Part shown: positions 42,901 to 51,604 of the stretch, in pieces
Position numbering within the stretch: the stretch's first letter is position 1
Layout: each line of letters begins with the position of its first letter
Assembly (NCBI RefSeq): GCF_021049285.1
Contig: NZ_CP088017.1
Location: 248,001 to 312,000, forward strand
Length of the DNA stretch: 64,000 nucleotides
Reading direction: 5' to 3'
From: Ruania halotolerans
Lineage (GTDB): Bacteria; Actinomycetota; Actinomycetes; Actinomycetales; Beutenbergiaceae
Position numbers and translations under genes: made by a program
The notes under the pieces: model-generated
What the model saw: the letters and a program-made list of their open reading frames with translations, nothing else
Told to the model about the DNA's origin: nothing
The model's database searches: none

Positions 42901-44772
42901 GAGACCGGTGCGTCCACCACCTACGATCTCACCGATCCGCTGCGCTTCGGCGAGGGTATCGAGATCGTGGACGGCTCGATCGAGACGATTGCGCTCGACC
43001 CGGCCGATACGGTCCTCAACGACGCCTACGACGGTGTCAGCGACGACGTCGTGGCCGCCGATGTTCCGATCGACGGTAATGGCGTGCACACCTACGAGGT
43101 GAGCGTGCGCTACACCGTGGATCTGCCCGACGCCGATGATGAGGTGACACCGGATCCGTCCGCGTGTGCGGATGCAGCCGTAGGTGCCGGTGGCACTACG
43201 ACAGGTCTGTACAACGAGGCATCCACCTCATTCAACGGCTACCCCGACTACGACGACGAGTGCCGTGAGGTGGGTGAGGTCACCCACGTCAAGGAGCTCG
43301 TCTCGGCTGAGCCGGTCGGCGAGGGGCAGTGGGAGATCGTCTACCAGATCGAAGTAAGCAACAAGGGTGTGGAGTCGGTCGTCTACGACCTCGATGATGA
43401 ACTGCACTTCGGTGCGGGTATCGATGTCGCCTCCTCTGCGGTCAGCCAGTCCCCGGACGGCGTGGCGCTGGAGGACCCGGCCTGGGACGGGCTGGAGAGT
43501 CTGCGGATCGCATCGGGTGTGACGATGCCCGGCACTGACGACGAGGGGTACGCCCCACACGTCTACCAGGTAAGCGTGCTGGCGGACGTCCCGCTCAGCT
43601 TCGCCGACCCGGTCGACGGGATCGATCCGGCGACCTGTGGTGACGAGGCGGTCGATCACTCCGATCCGCAGGAGCGGGCCTTCCTGAACGTGTCTCACCT
43701 GACCGACGAGGCCGGGGCGGTCGAGGATGACGATGCGTGTGCTGCACCGCCGGAATTCGCAATCGACAAGACCACCGATGCCGCTTCCCCCGCACCGCAG
43801 GGTGACGGCACCTGGTTGGTGACCTACGGCATCGACGTCACGAACACCGGGGAGGTTGCGGGTGACTATGACCTGGCCGACCTGCTCCGGTTCGACGACA
43901 GCATCGAGGTGCTGGAGACCGGCGTGACAGGCGCACCGGAGGGTGTGCAGGTCAACGACGGCTGGACCGGCAGCGAGGAAGAACTCGACGGCTCAGTGAT
44001 CGCCGTGGACGTCTCGCTGGAGGCAGGCGCCGTGCACACCTACGAGGTGCAGGTGCTCGTCACCATCGAGGATCCGACGGACCCGGCAGCCGTGACCGAG
44101 GCGTTCACCTGCCCCGAACCCGGATCCGACGAGCAAGGCGGGTTGAACAACCTGGCTGGCATCTGGCACAACGATCTGGCGGCCGAAGATGTGGTGTGTC
44201 CGGAACCTGCGGTGGTGGAGCTGGACAAGACAATCGCCCATGGTCCGGATCTGGACGCCGACGGCGCCTACACGATCACCTATGAGATCGAGGTGACCAA
44301 CGCCGGGCAGAACGACACCGCCTACGACCTGACCGATGAGTTGCACTACGGCGAGGGTATTGCTGTGACCGATGCTGAGGTGACCTCCACTCCGGACGGA
44401 GTAGAGGCCAGTGCGGCCTGGACCGGGGACGGGGACGATCTGGTGATCGCCACCGGCGTACCGATTGCGGCGGGCACAGTGCACGTCTACGAGGTCACGG
44501 TGGACGGCACCATCGCTGAGTCGGTGCTGGGTACGGCAGCCATGGGCTGCCCGCCAGCAGGCACGGACGGCGGTACCGGCGGGTTCCTCAACGTTGCCAC
44601 CGTCACCGGCGCAGGGCTCGTCCTGGTCGATGATGTCTGCGCCAGCCCGCCGGACGAACTGCCGACCACGGGCGCGAACGGGCTGACCATCCTCGCGATG
44701 CTGGGTGCCCTGGCGGTACTTGCCGGCGCCGCCCTGATCACCGTCCGAGCCCGAAACCGGCAGGTAGGCTGA
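39946..44772 (+). CDS. Giant LPTTG-anchored SdrD/DUF11-repeat surface protein
   Basis: A 1608-residue wall protein. A signal peptide (residues 1-37) is followed by an SdrD-B-like domain (GSIWQDYDSNGVFDTYESGL), a 500-residue region resembling a beta-propeller (IALSPDERYLFAVNLHNRSL, YGVSADPLTGTMYVTATD), a second SdrD-B domain at about 640-720 (GNYVWYDNDNDGVQDPDESP), and five DUF11-like repeats of about 155 residues starting near 785, 953, 1110, 1270 and 1423. Each repeat opens with a Lys-containing strand (DKSVTSEP, DKTIAHGP). LPTTG at about 1571, a helix and RARNRQVG end it. The GTG start has GGGAGGA seven bases upstream; 60 codons of open frame before it are the PHO-box region. Likely an adhesin or stalk. 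Confidence 0.88.
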   Translation: MHEVRGRGRRATALSATAAMVGSMVVALGAAGTATATTGDDITGSIWQDYDSNGVFDTYESGLPGIEVIAYDSDGSIAGPVLTGADGTYTLPVTSDATQWRVEANLPDGAQWDQWRPSVVGRDGDPANGTTVQFATVADGVGAAGVDFSFQVPTSYVENTPRVYLPIIQYGTIDGEYAASPASGAILWDAESTSGQTAQPVPQTGVVPFSQVGATNGTAMTRADEVGGVPTVFASAYMRRHSAFGPGGIGAIYRVTPDGADWSAPTASADVYVDLAAHGIDLGGPDPSADPTDPNGLRPSRTAENPTYEWARDAQAWNNVGRAGIGQIALSPDERYLFAVNLHNRSLIRIDTGGDPTAPPVAVDEFRFDDVFTGDIRPYGVSADPLTGTMYVTATDTAETSQDRFDLHGYVYSFDAESPATLTPVLDFPLDFDRPTGLNPYFEPWATEASHYSRPTIKPQPVVAAVQVLHGDLVIPVRDLTGDVWGTSTYLSGDPDDGDDRLTSVRSEGDVFMAAPNGDGTFTMENNGVHKGVTGAGALKGDGGPGGFRFLDTSLSNIAGHDNESTGSVVVMPSRPDGIMTTGVHVANGSLQEGTRRLYHESGATYEPSGAVIRSTVGNPVTAKGNGLGSATVLASAAPIEIGNYVWYDNDNDGVQDPDESPVESATVNLYEVAGDGTRTLVSSTLTNERGEYYFSSFDEDYQLMTNTDYVVGVDNPDDYAAGGPLENWYPTVPDTGDGASVDADRNDSDGLVEATGEGDFPYAAITTGGPGENDHTIDFGYSNIDYEFDKRTVSGPTQSPEDDGTWVLEYELVAENTGAIDGAYGLADDLTGYGEGIIVTDTEVVSGPDGAALNADWDGVDDMRVITEDMPITAGSTVENEAEHVYLLRVTVALEADPETGEALADAEQLGCRDGQTSGDNDPTTGLFNEATMDPDNHSDFVDDECGELPKVVVDKSVTSEPAVVDPVTNPGEYTITYGLTVTNETGASTTYDLTDPLRFGEGIEIVDGSIETIALDPADTVLNDAYDGVSDDVVAADVPIDGNGVHTYEVSVRYTVDLPDADDEVTPDPSACADAAVGAGGTTTGLYNEASTSFNGYPDYDDECREVGEVTHVKELVSAEPVGEGQWEIVYQIEVSNKGVESVVYDLDDELHFGAGIDVASSAVSQSPDGVALEDPAWDGLESLRIASGVTMPGTDDEGYAPHVYQVSVLADVPLSFADPVDGIDPATCGDEAVDHSDPQERAFLNVSHLTDEAGAVEDDDACAAPPEFAIDKTTDAASPAPQGDGTWLVTYGIDVTNTGEVAGDYDLADLLRFDDSIEVLETGVTGAPEGVQVNDGWTGSEEELDGSVIAVDVSLEAGAVHTYEVQVLVTIEDPTDPAAVTEAFTCPEPGSDEQGGLNNLAGIWHNDLAAEDVVCPEPAVVELDKTIAHGPDLDADGAYTITYEIEVTNAGQNDTAYDLTDELHYGEGIAVTDAEVTSTPDGVEASAAWTGDGDDLVIATGVPIAAGTVHVYEVTVDGTIAESVLGTAAMGCPPAGTDGGTGGFLNVATVTGAGLVLVDDVCASPPDELPTTGANGLTILAMLGALAVLAGAALITVRARNRQVG

Positions 44773-44791
44773 CCTACCGCCACTGAGCTGG

Positions 44792-44871
44792 CGGTGACCT
44801 CCGGCCCCCGGGCGGTCACCGTCACTCGGATCCGGCCCCGGACCAGGCCTCGTGCCCGGTCCGGGGCCGGA
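44792..44871 (+). terminator. Two consecutive terminator hairpins
   Basis: The first stem is CGGTGACC (44792-44799) with GGTCACCG (44814-44821). The second is a perfect 14-bp stem, TCCGGCCCCGGACC (44831-44844) with 44858-44871 and a 13-base loop. Together they close the giant surface-protein gene and isolate the lipoprotein-peroxidase trio downstream. Confidence 0.75.
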
Positions 44872-44899
44872 CCGCGTGGTTTGAGTCCCAGGAGATCGA

Positions 44900-45652
44900 G
44901 TGCAGATGAGCAGAGGCCGCCGAACCCGCGGGGTGCGGATTCCAGCGATCGTCAGCGCCGTCATCATGTTCCTCCTGCTCGGGGGTTGTGCTGGAGACGG
45001 CGACGACTCCCGGCCACTGAGTACCGAAGAGGTAGAACTTCTTGCCCTGACCCGGTTCCGCAACTTCGACGCCGGCGTCCGTGAGGTGACATTTGCCGTC
45101 ACCGACTCGGGCACCCGATACGAGGTGGACGCCTGGGTGGACTTCCCCGCCGGTGCCGGGTATGGAACCGTGGCGATCCCGGGCGAGGAATCGTCGACGC
45201 TTGCGTGGACGGGCCAGGGAGTCGCCACAGGTGCGCCGAGCCCACCCGGAGCGGCGCCATTGCCGCCGCCCGCGGACGGCTGGACGTCCTCGTCGCTGGC
45301 TCCCGAGCAGTCTCGCCTGCACGCCGTGCTGGCTGTGCTGATCTCGCTCGGCAGCGATCGCCCGGACAATCCGGTACTCCTCGCGCAGACGGATGCCCGA
45401 TGGTTGCGAGAGGACTCGGTGGCCGGGACGGACGTGACGGTCTTCCGCGGACCGTCCTCGGACACTGTTGAGACGGTCGCCACTGCGGAGCCCCCCGATA
45501 CTGATGGTGCCACCGCGGAGGTGCGCTACTGGGTGGGCGCAGATTCCACCCTCCACCGACTCGAACTTGCCCTCGGCGGAGGTGCGGAGTGGGCGGTGGT
45601 CGATCTTGTCGACGCCCCAGACGTGACCTTCGACCTCAGCCAACTGAACTGA
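44900..45652 (+). CDS. Lipoprotein of unknown function, first gene of Dyp trio
   Basis: A 250-residue lipoprotein with signal helix and lipobox (FLLLGGCAG). The mature part has a beta-rich character (EVTFAVTDSGTRYEVDAWVD; a closing ADSTLHRLELAL strand) and may be a lipoprotein-carrier-like fold, as in LppX/LprG relatives, but I cannot confirm it. The GTG start has AGGAG five bases upstream; an ATG two codons later is possible. It is followed at a spacing of 29 bases by the beta-helix gene. Confidence 0.72.
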   Translation: MQMSRGRRTRGVRIPAIVSAVIMFLLLGGCAGDGDDSRPLSTEEVELLALTRFRNFDAGVREVTFAVTDSGTRYEVDAWVDFPAGAGYGTVAIPGEESSTLAWTGQGVATGAPSPPGAAPLPPPADGWTSSSLAPEQSRLHAVLAVLISLGSDRPDNPVLLAQTDARWLREDSVAGTDVTVFRGPSSDTVETVATAEPPDTDGATAEVRYWVGADSTLHRLELALGGGAEWAVVDLVDAPDVTFDLSQLN

Positions 45653-45681
45653 CCGCCATGACCACGACCGAGAGGATGACG

Positions 45682-47004
45682 ATGCGCCGGCAACGAGCGC
45701 GCCGCCACGCCACGATGCTGGCCGCCGGTCTGCTCGCCGGATGCCTGGTGCTGACAGGATGCCAGGAGAGTTCGACCGCTGAAGGGAGCTCCGCCGTCGT
45801 GCGTGTTCCTGGCGACACTGCGACCATCGGTGCGGCGATGGAGGAGGTGGCCCCGGGCGGACTCGTGCTCGTGGAACCGGGCACCTATCCCGAAGAGGTG
45901 ACCATCGACGTCGAGAACGTGACCTTACGCGGGACGGATCGCAACCAGGTGATCATCGACGGCGCAGGGGTGCGTTCGTTCGGGGTTGTCGCCACTGCGG
46001 ACGGCGTGCGGATCGAGAACCTCACCGTGCACTCGGCACTGTTCTACGGGGTGCTCGTGACCAGCATGCATGACGAGAGCGGGCCGCTCGCGCATGGTGG
46101 GCCGGGATACACCGAGCTCGATCCGGCCGAGTTCCCACCGCTGGAACGGTTCGCGGTCGATCACGTGACCGCCTACAACAACGGCCTCTACGGGATCTAC
46201 GCCTTCAACGCGCGGCACGGTCGGATCGCTGATTCCTACGCCTCCGGCTCAGCGGATTCAGGGTTCTACGTGGGCCAGTGCGAGGAGTGCGACGTGCTCG
46301 TGACCGGCAACGTCGCTGAACGCAACGCCATCGGCTTCGAGAACGCGAATGCGTCCGATTCGGTGATGATCGCAGGGAATCGGTTCAGCGGAAACCGGAT
46401 CGGGATGACGCTGATCTCCAACTATCAGGAGGCGTTCACCCCACAGCGCGCGAATGTGGTGGTCGGCAACCTGATCAGCGCCAACACCAGCGCGGAATCG
46501 CCTGCGCATGCTCTCGGCGGGTTCGGTATCGGCGTGGGGATCAATGGCGGCCAGGACAACGTGCTGGAGAACAACCGGATCGAGAACAACCCGGCAGCGG
46601 GGGTGCTGCTGACCAACACCGAGGATTTGCCCGCGAGCGGGAATGTGTTGCGCGCCGGCGTGCTGGGCGGCAATGGCGTGGATCTGGTCGATGGTTCGGC
46701 TGATCGTGCGCCATCGGCCGGGAACTGCCATGAGGGCCTCGACGGGGCGAGCACGAGTCCGGAGTCGCTGGCTGACGCCGTGTGCCCGGAAGGTACGGCC
46801 GACGGCGGAGGGGGCCAGCTGATCGAGGTGGAGGTGCCGCAGGGGATCAGTTTCCTGCAAGTGCCCGCGCCACCGGAGCAGCCCGGCATGCCCGTTGACG
46901 AGCACGTCCCTGATCCGTTGCCTGCTCAGGTGTCCATGCCGGATCCGGTGGAGTTCGAGGTGCCGGAGCCCGGCTTCCTTGCCGATCGGGCAGGTATGGC
47001 GTGA
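45682..47004 (+). CDS. Parallel beta-helix lipoprotein (NosD-like)
   Basis: A 440-residue secreted lipoprotein: basic start, lipobox LVLTGC, then a right-handed parallel beta-helix visible as repeated N-x-I/V-x-G-N rungs (VTLRGTDRNQVIIDGAGVRS, VRIENLTVHSA, VLVTGNVAERNAIGFENANA, VMIAGNRFSGNRIGMTL, NVLENNRIENNPAAGVLLTN). The helix starts with an IGAAMEEVAPGGLVLVEPGT strand typical of pectin-lyase-like DUF1565 proteins. No lyase catalytic residues stand out, so a binding role as in NosD is possible. AGAGG six bases before this ATG decides the start; an ATG eight codons upstream is the alternative. It overlaps the peroxidase gene by four bases (ATGA-type). Confidence 0.82.
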   Translation: MRRQRARRHATMLAAGLLAGCLVLTGCQESSTAEGSSAVVRVPGDTATIGAAMEEVAPGGLVLVEPGTYPEEVTIDVENVTLRGTDRNQVIIDGAGVRSFGVVATADGVRIENLTVHSALFYGVLVTSMHDESGPLAHGGPGYTELDPAEFPPLERFAVDHVTAYNNGLYGIYAFNARHGRIADSYASGSADSGFYVGQCEECDVLVTGNVAERNAIGFENANASDSVMIAGNRFSGNRIGMTLISNYQEAFTPQRANVVVGNLISANTSAESPAHALGGFGIGVGINGGQDNVLENNRIENNPAAGVLLTNTEDLPASGNVLRAGVLGGNGVDLVDGSADRAPSAGNCHEGLDGASTSPESLADAVCPEGTADGGGGQLIEVEVPQGISFLQVPAPPEQPGMPVDEHVPDPLPAQVSMPDPVEFEVPEPGFLADRAGMA

Positions 47005-48248
47005 CCGGGCGCGACGACCACGCGGACAGCACCGACAGCACGGAGAGGGCTGGTATCGCCTCGGGCACCGATACCCCTGCCAGCCACTCCTCGCAGGCGG
47101 CACCACCACGCCGGCACGTGCTGCGAGGCCTCGCGATCGGCGCCGGGTCCGCCGGCCTCGGTGCCGTGGCCGCCTCCGCCTGGGCGGGTCGCACCGAACC
47201 GGAGTCCCCTCCGCGCCAGGACGTTCGCGCACCGGCCCCGGTCTCGCCACATGAGGACCACCAGGCCGGCATCGATCGACCCGCTACCCCGCAGCAGCAC
47301 GGCTGCGTGGCCGTACTCGATCTGAACCGTCACGACGCCGGTCACCTGCGGGCGGTGCTCGCTGCGATCGGGACCGAGATCACCCGCCTGACGACGACTG
47401 CGACCCCTGAACTCCCTGACGGTCCCGCAGACCTGACCCTCACGGTCGGGGTCGGCCCGTCCGTGGTGCAGTCCCTCTACGGATCCGGCGTACCGGGCGC
47501 GGAGACGCTCCCACGGTTCGGCAGTGATACGGACCTGGCCGAGCAACGCAGCGGCGGCGACCTCTTCCTTGCCGCCTACAGCAGCGACCCCAACGCCACG
47601 GCGGACGCACTGGCCGCGGTGACCTCCGCCGTCGACGGGGGCGAGCAGCGCTGGAGCCAACGGTGCTTCCGTGGCCAGGGGGAGGGCACGATCGTGCGCA
47701 ACCCGCTCGGCTTCCACGACGGCGTGATCGTGCCTCGCAGCACCGAGGAACTCGCCGAGAACGTCTGGATTCCGGACGGGCCGGCGGCCGGCGGTTCCGT
47801 GCTGGTGGTCCGACGAATCGCACTGGACGCGGAAGCATTTCGCAACGAGACGATTGACCGGCAGGAGCAGATCGTGGGCCGCCGCCGCTTCGACGGTGCA
47901 CCACTCAGCGGTGGCGGGCCCACCGACGAGGTGGATCTGCTCGCCAAGACAGCTGAGGGTGAGTTCCGCACCCCGGCGCGCTCCCACGTGCGGGCCGCGC
48001 ACCCCTCGTTCACCGGCAGCCATCTCATGCTCCGGCGCGGGTATGCCTTCGACAACGGCGGCGCAGACTCTGGCCTGCTGTTCATGTGCTTCCAGCGCGA
48101 GCTGCGCACGTTCGTGCGCACCCAGCAGCGGCTCGACGAGATCGACGACCTGATGGACTACACGCGCGTGACCGCGAGCGGCACATTCCTCGTGCTTCCC
48201 GGTTTCACCCCCGACCGGCCGCTGGGCTCGGCGGGCGGCAGGAACTAA
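47001..48248 (+). CDS. Tat-exported Dyp-type heme peroxidase
   Basis: A 415-residue peroxidase with a twin-arginine-like leader (PPRRHVLRGLAIGAGSAGLG) and the Dyp fold. The distal GxxDG motif is GFHDGV in NPLGFHDGVIVPRS; the proximal heme ligand is probably His in ARSHVRAAHP; the closing region FMCFQRELRTFVRTQQRLDE matches the family. Dyp enzymes oxidise dyes, lignin-like phenolics or porphyrin-type substrates with peroxide. Here it would act outside the membrane together with the two lipoproteins encoded before it. Its start overlaps the beta-helix stop. No efeU/efeO genes are next to it, so an EfeB role in iron uptake is less likely. Confidence 0.87.
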   Translation: MTGRDDHADSTDSTERAGIASGTDTPASHSSQAAPPRRHVLRGLAIGAGSAGLGAVAASAWAGRTEPESPPRQDVRAPAPVSPHEDHQAGIDRPATPQQHGCVAVLDLNRHDAGHLRAVLAAIGTEITRLTTTATPELPDGPADLTLTVGVGPSVVQSLYGSGVPGAETLPRFGSDTDLAEQRSGGDLFLAAYSSDPNATADALAAVTSAVDGGEQRWSQRCFRGQGEGTIVRNPLGFHDGVIVPRSTEELAENVWIPDGPAAGGSVLVVRRIALDAEAFRNETIDRQEQIVGRRRFDGAPLSGGGPTDEVDLLAKTAEGEFRTPARSHVRAAHPSFTGSHLMLRRGYAFDNGGADSGLLFMCFQRELRTFVRTQQRLDEIDDLMDYTRVTASGTFLVLPGFTPDRPLGSAGGRN

Positions 48249-48268
48249 AGCGCCCGATCCCGCCCGCA

Positions 48269-48334
48269 TCTGAACCCACTTCTCGTGTTCGAACCCGATG
48301 CTCACCGGATTCGAACACGAAAAGTGGGTTCAGA
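48269..48334. repeat. Long intergenic palindrome, copy 2
   Basis: A 66-base inverted repeat: 48269-48297 pairs with 48306-48334 with two mismatches around an 8-base loop. The arm begins TCTGAACCCACTTCTCGTGT and matches copy 1 (28443-28510) except for about three bases. It lies between the convergent ends of the Dyp peroxidase and gcvP genes and may end transcription from both. Confidence 0.8.
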
Positions 48335-48341
48335 CGGTCCC

Positions 48342-51227
48342 TCAGGAGCTGAACGCCTCGATCGGCGGGCAGGAGCACACCAGGTTCCGGTCCCCATGTG
48401 CCTGGTCGATCCGGCGCACCGGTGGCCAGTACTTCGCCGCCCCCACTCCGGCCGGAAAGACCGCGATCTCCCGCGAGTACGGGTGGCTCCACTCCGCCGC
48501 GATCGCGGCCGCCGTGTGCGGGGCGTTCACCAGCGGGTTGTCATCGGCCGGCCACTCCCCGGCAGCGACCCGCTCGGCCTCCGCCTTGATCGCGGCCATC
48601 GCCGCCACGAACCGGTCCAGCTCGGACTGGTCCTCGGACTCGGTCGGTTCCACCATGAACGTGCCCGCCACCGGGAAGCTCATCGTGGGGGCGTGGAAGC
48701 CATAGTCGATCAGCCGCTTGGCCACATCGTCCACGGTGATCCCGGTGGCTGCCTTCAGCGGGCGCAGATCCACGATGCACTCGTGCGCCACCCGGCCATG
48801 CTCGCCGGTGTACAGGATCGGGAAGTGCTCGCCGAGCCGCGCGGCCAGATAGTTCGCCCCGAGTACCGCGGCATCGGTGGCCTCGGTGAGTCCCTCGAGC
48901 CCAAGCATCCGTACGTACGCCCACGAGATCGGCAGGATCCCGGCCGAACCGTACGGTGCGGCGGCCACCGGACCAGCACTGCCCGATGCCTCCACCCCCT
49001 GCGCGTACGGGTGCGAGGGCAGGAACGGCGCCAGATGCGTTTTCGCCGCCACCGGCCCGACGCCGGGTCCCCCACCGCCGTGCGGGATCGCGAACGTCTT
49101 GTGCAGGTTCAGGTGCGAGACGTCCCCGCCCAGGTCACCGAAGCGGGCGTGCCCGAGCAGCGCGTTCAGGTTCGCACCGTCGATGTAGACCTGGCCACCG
49201 GCCTCGTGCACGGCAGCGGTGACCTCCAGCACGTCGTGCTCGTAGACGCCGTGGGTGGAGGGGTAGGTGATCATCAGGGCTGCTACCTGCTCGGCGTGGG
49301 CATCGATCTTCGCCCGCAGGTCGGCCAGGTCCACGTTGCCCATCTCGTCACACGCCACCACCACCACACGCATCCCGGCGAGCACCGCCGAGGCCGCATT
49401 GGTTCCGTGCGCCGAACTGGGGATCAGGCACACATCGCGCCCGGCGTCCCCGCGGGAGTGGTGGTATCCGCGGATCGCGAGCAATCCGGCGAGCTCACCC
49501 TGCGAGCCGGCGTTCGGCTGCAGGGACACCTCGTCGTACCCGGTCAGGTCCGCCAGCCACTCGGTGAGCTGGTCGATCATCTCCAGATACCCGCCCACGT
49601 CCCCGACCGGAGCGAACGGGTGGATCCGCCCGAACTCGGGCCATGTGATCGCGGCCATCGCGGTGGCCGCGTTCAGCTTCATCGTGCACGAACCGAGCGG
49701 GATCATCCCCCGGTCCAGCGCGTAGTCGGAATCGGCGAGGCGTTTGAGGTAGCGCATCATCGCCGTCTCGGAGTGGTGCGTGCTGAACACCGGGTGCGTG
49801 AGGTAGTCCACGTCGCGCCGCAGCGCCTCAGGCAGATGACCGACGGCGGCGCTCGCCTCCGCAGGCGGCCCGCCGGAACCATCCGGTGAGCCGCCGAATG
49901 CGGCGGCCACGGCGTCCAGGTCGCCGCGAGTGGTCGCCTCGCCCACGGAGATGCCCACCGTGTCAGCGTCCACCTGCAGCAGCTGCACGCCCAACCGGTG
50001 GGCCGCCGTCACCACGTCGGCCGAACGGCCGGGTACGCGCACCCGCAGCGTGTCGAAGAAGGAGCCGGTGAGCACCTCGGCGCCACCGGCGCTGAGTTGA
50101 TCACGCAGCCACGCCGTCTTGGTGGCGACTTCCTCAGCGATCGCGCGCAGTCCGTGCGGCCCGTGATAGACCGCGTACATCCCCGCCATCACGGCGAGCA
50201 GCACCTGCGCGGTGCAGATATTCGAGGTCGCTTTCTCCCGCCGGATGTGCTGCTCGCGGGTCTGCAGTGCGAGCCGGTAGGCGAGGTGACCGTCGGCGTC
50301 CTTCGAGACACCCACGAGTCGTCCCGGAAGCTGGCGTTCCAACCCTTGCCGCACCACCATGTACCCGGCGTGCGGGCCGCCGAAGCCGAGCGGCACCCCG
50401 AACCGCTGCGTGGAGCCGACCACCACGTCCGCGCCCATCGAACCGGGGGAGGCCAGCAGCGTCAGTGCCAGAGGGTCCGCGGCCACCACCGCCTGCCCAC
50501 CGGCCGCGTGCAGTGCGTCGATCGCGCCGCGGGGATCCCACACGTTCCCGGAGGCGCCGGGGTACTGGATGAATCCGCCGAACACCTGCTCCGGCAGCTC
50601 CTCACCACCGGCGAGATCCAGTTCCACCAGCTCGATTCCCACGGCCTCGGCACGCACAGCGAGGACCGCCTTGGTCTGCGGCAGCGCATCGGAGTCGACG
50701 ATGAATACCGGGGCGCTGGACTTGACCGCCCGTCGTGCCACCAGCATCGCCTCGACGACGGCGGTCGCCTCGTCCAGCAGGGACGCGTTCGCCGTCGGTA
50801 GCCCGGCCAAGTCAGCCACCATGGTCTGGAAGTTCAGCAGGGCCTCCAGCCGGCCCTGGGAGATCTCCGGCTGGTACGGCGTGTAGGCGGTGTACCAGGA
50901 GGGGTTCTCCAGGACGTTGCGCTGGATCACTGACGGGGTGAGGGTGTCCGAGTAGCCGAGCCCGATCATCGGGGTGAGCACCCGGTTCTTCGCCGCGAGC
51001 GTTCGCAGTTCGGTCAGCACCTCGGCTTCAGTGGCTCCCGCCTGGGGAATGGTCGCCCCGGCGCGGCCGAGTCCACGAATCACGCCCGGAACTGCGGAGT
51101 CCATCATGGCCGCCACGGGGTCGGCCTGGGTGATCTCGAGCGTCGCGGCCATGGTCTCCTGCTCGGCAGGGGAGGTACCGATGTGCCGGTCGGCGTAGGA
51201 GTTGCGGCGGTGACTCGTCGTGTTCAA
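48342..51227 (-). CDS. gcvP: Glycine dehydrogenase (decarboxylating), P protein
   Basis: A 961-residue single-chain P protein of the glycine cleavage system, which decarboxylates glycine and passes the aminomethyl group to the lipoyl arm of GcvH. The N-terminal half starts [14 protein letters not shown] and the PLP site in the C-terminal half is [16 protein letters not shown] (Lys Schiff base). The length is normal. The start is a TTG that overlaps the gcvH stop (TTGA), so translation is coupled. It is the last gene of the sdaA-gcvTHP operon and ends next to the long palindrome. Confidence 0.97.
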   Translation of the reverse strand: MNTTSHRRNSYADRHIGTSPAEQETMAATLEITQADPVAAMMDSAVPGVIRGLGRAGATIPQAGATEAEVLTELRTLAAKNRVLTPMIGLGYSDTLTPSVIQRNVLENPSWYTAYTPYQPEISQGRLEALLNFQTMVADLAGLPTANASLLDEATAVVEAMLVARRAVKSSAPVFIVDSDALPQTKAVLAVRAEAVGIELVELDLAGGEELPEQVFGGFIQYPGASGNVWDPRGAIDALHAAGGQAVVAADPLALTLLASPGSMGADVVVGSTQRFGVPLGFGGPHAGYMVVRQGLERQLPGRLVGVSKDADGHLAYRLALQTREQHIRREKATSNICTAQVLLAVMAGMYAVYHGPHGLRAIAEEVATKTAWLRDQLSAGGAEVLTGSFFDTLRVRVPGRSADVVTAAHRLGVQLLQVDADTVGISVGEATTRGDLDAVAAAFGGSPDGSGGPPAEASAAVGHLPEALRRDVDYLTHPVFSTHHSETAMMRYLKRLADSDYALDRGMIPLGSCTMKLNAATAMAAITWPEFGRIHPFAPVGDVGGYLEMIDQLTEWLADLTGYDEVSLQPNAGSQGELAGLLAIRGYHHSRGDAGRDVCLIPSSAHGTNAASAVLAGMRVVVVACDEMGNVDLADLRAKIDAHAEQVAALMITYPSTHGVYEHDVLEVTAAVHEAGGQVYIDGANLNALLGHARFGDLGGDVSHLNLHKTFAIPHGGGGPGVGPVAAKTHLAPFLPSHPYAQGVEASGSAGPVAAAPYGSAGILPISWAYVRMLGLEGLTEATDAAVLGANYLAARLGEHFPILYTGEHGRVAHECIVDLRPLKAATGITVDDVAKRLIDYGFHAPTMSFPVAGTFMVEPTESEDQSELDRFVAAMAAIKAEAERVAAGEWPADDNPLVNAPHTAAAIAAEWSHPYSREIAVFPAGVGAAKYWPPVRRIDQAHGDRNLVCSCPPIEAFSS

Positions 51228-51604
51228 GACCCTGCCCCGGTGAGAGCCTCGTAGGCGGCGCGGTCAAGGAGTCCGGTCACCTCACCGGTCACCCGGACCT
51301 TCACCAGCCAGGCCTGCTCGAACGGGGACGAGTTCACCAGCGCGGGATCGGCGTCCACGGCCTCGTTCACCTCGACCACCTCACCGGTGACCGGGGCGTA
51401 CAGCTCGGAGACGGACTTGGTGGACTCGATCTCCCCCATCGTCTCTCCGGCCTTCACCTCGGTACCGACGGCTGGGAGGTCCACGAACACCACGTCACCG
51501 AGCTGATCGGCGGCGTAGTCGGTGATCCCGATGGTCACCACATCGGCCTCGGTGGCGATCCACTCGTGTTCGGCGGTGTACTGCAGGGCGTTCACGTCGG
51601 TCAC
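51224..51604 (-). CDS. gcvH: Glycine cleavage system H protein
   Basis: A 126-residue lipoyl carrier. It begins with the family segment [11 protein letters not shown], and the lipoylated Lys is in [16 protein letters not shown]. It shuttles the aminomethyl group between P and T proteins in the cytoplasm. The GTG start overlaps the gcvT stop (GTGA), with GGAGGA inside the end of gcvT. Confidence 0.97.
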   Translation of the reverse strand: MTDVNALQYTAEHEWIATEADVVTIGITDYAADQLGDVVFVDLPAVGTEVKAGETMGEIESTKSVSELYAPVTGEVVEVNEAVDADPALVNSSPFEQAWLVKVRVTGEVTGLLDRAAYEALTGAGS

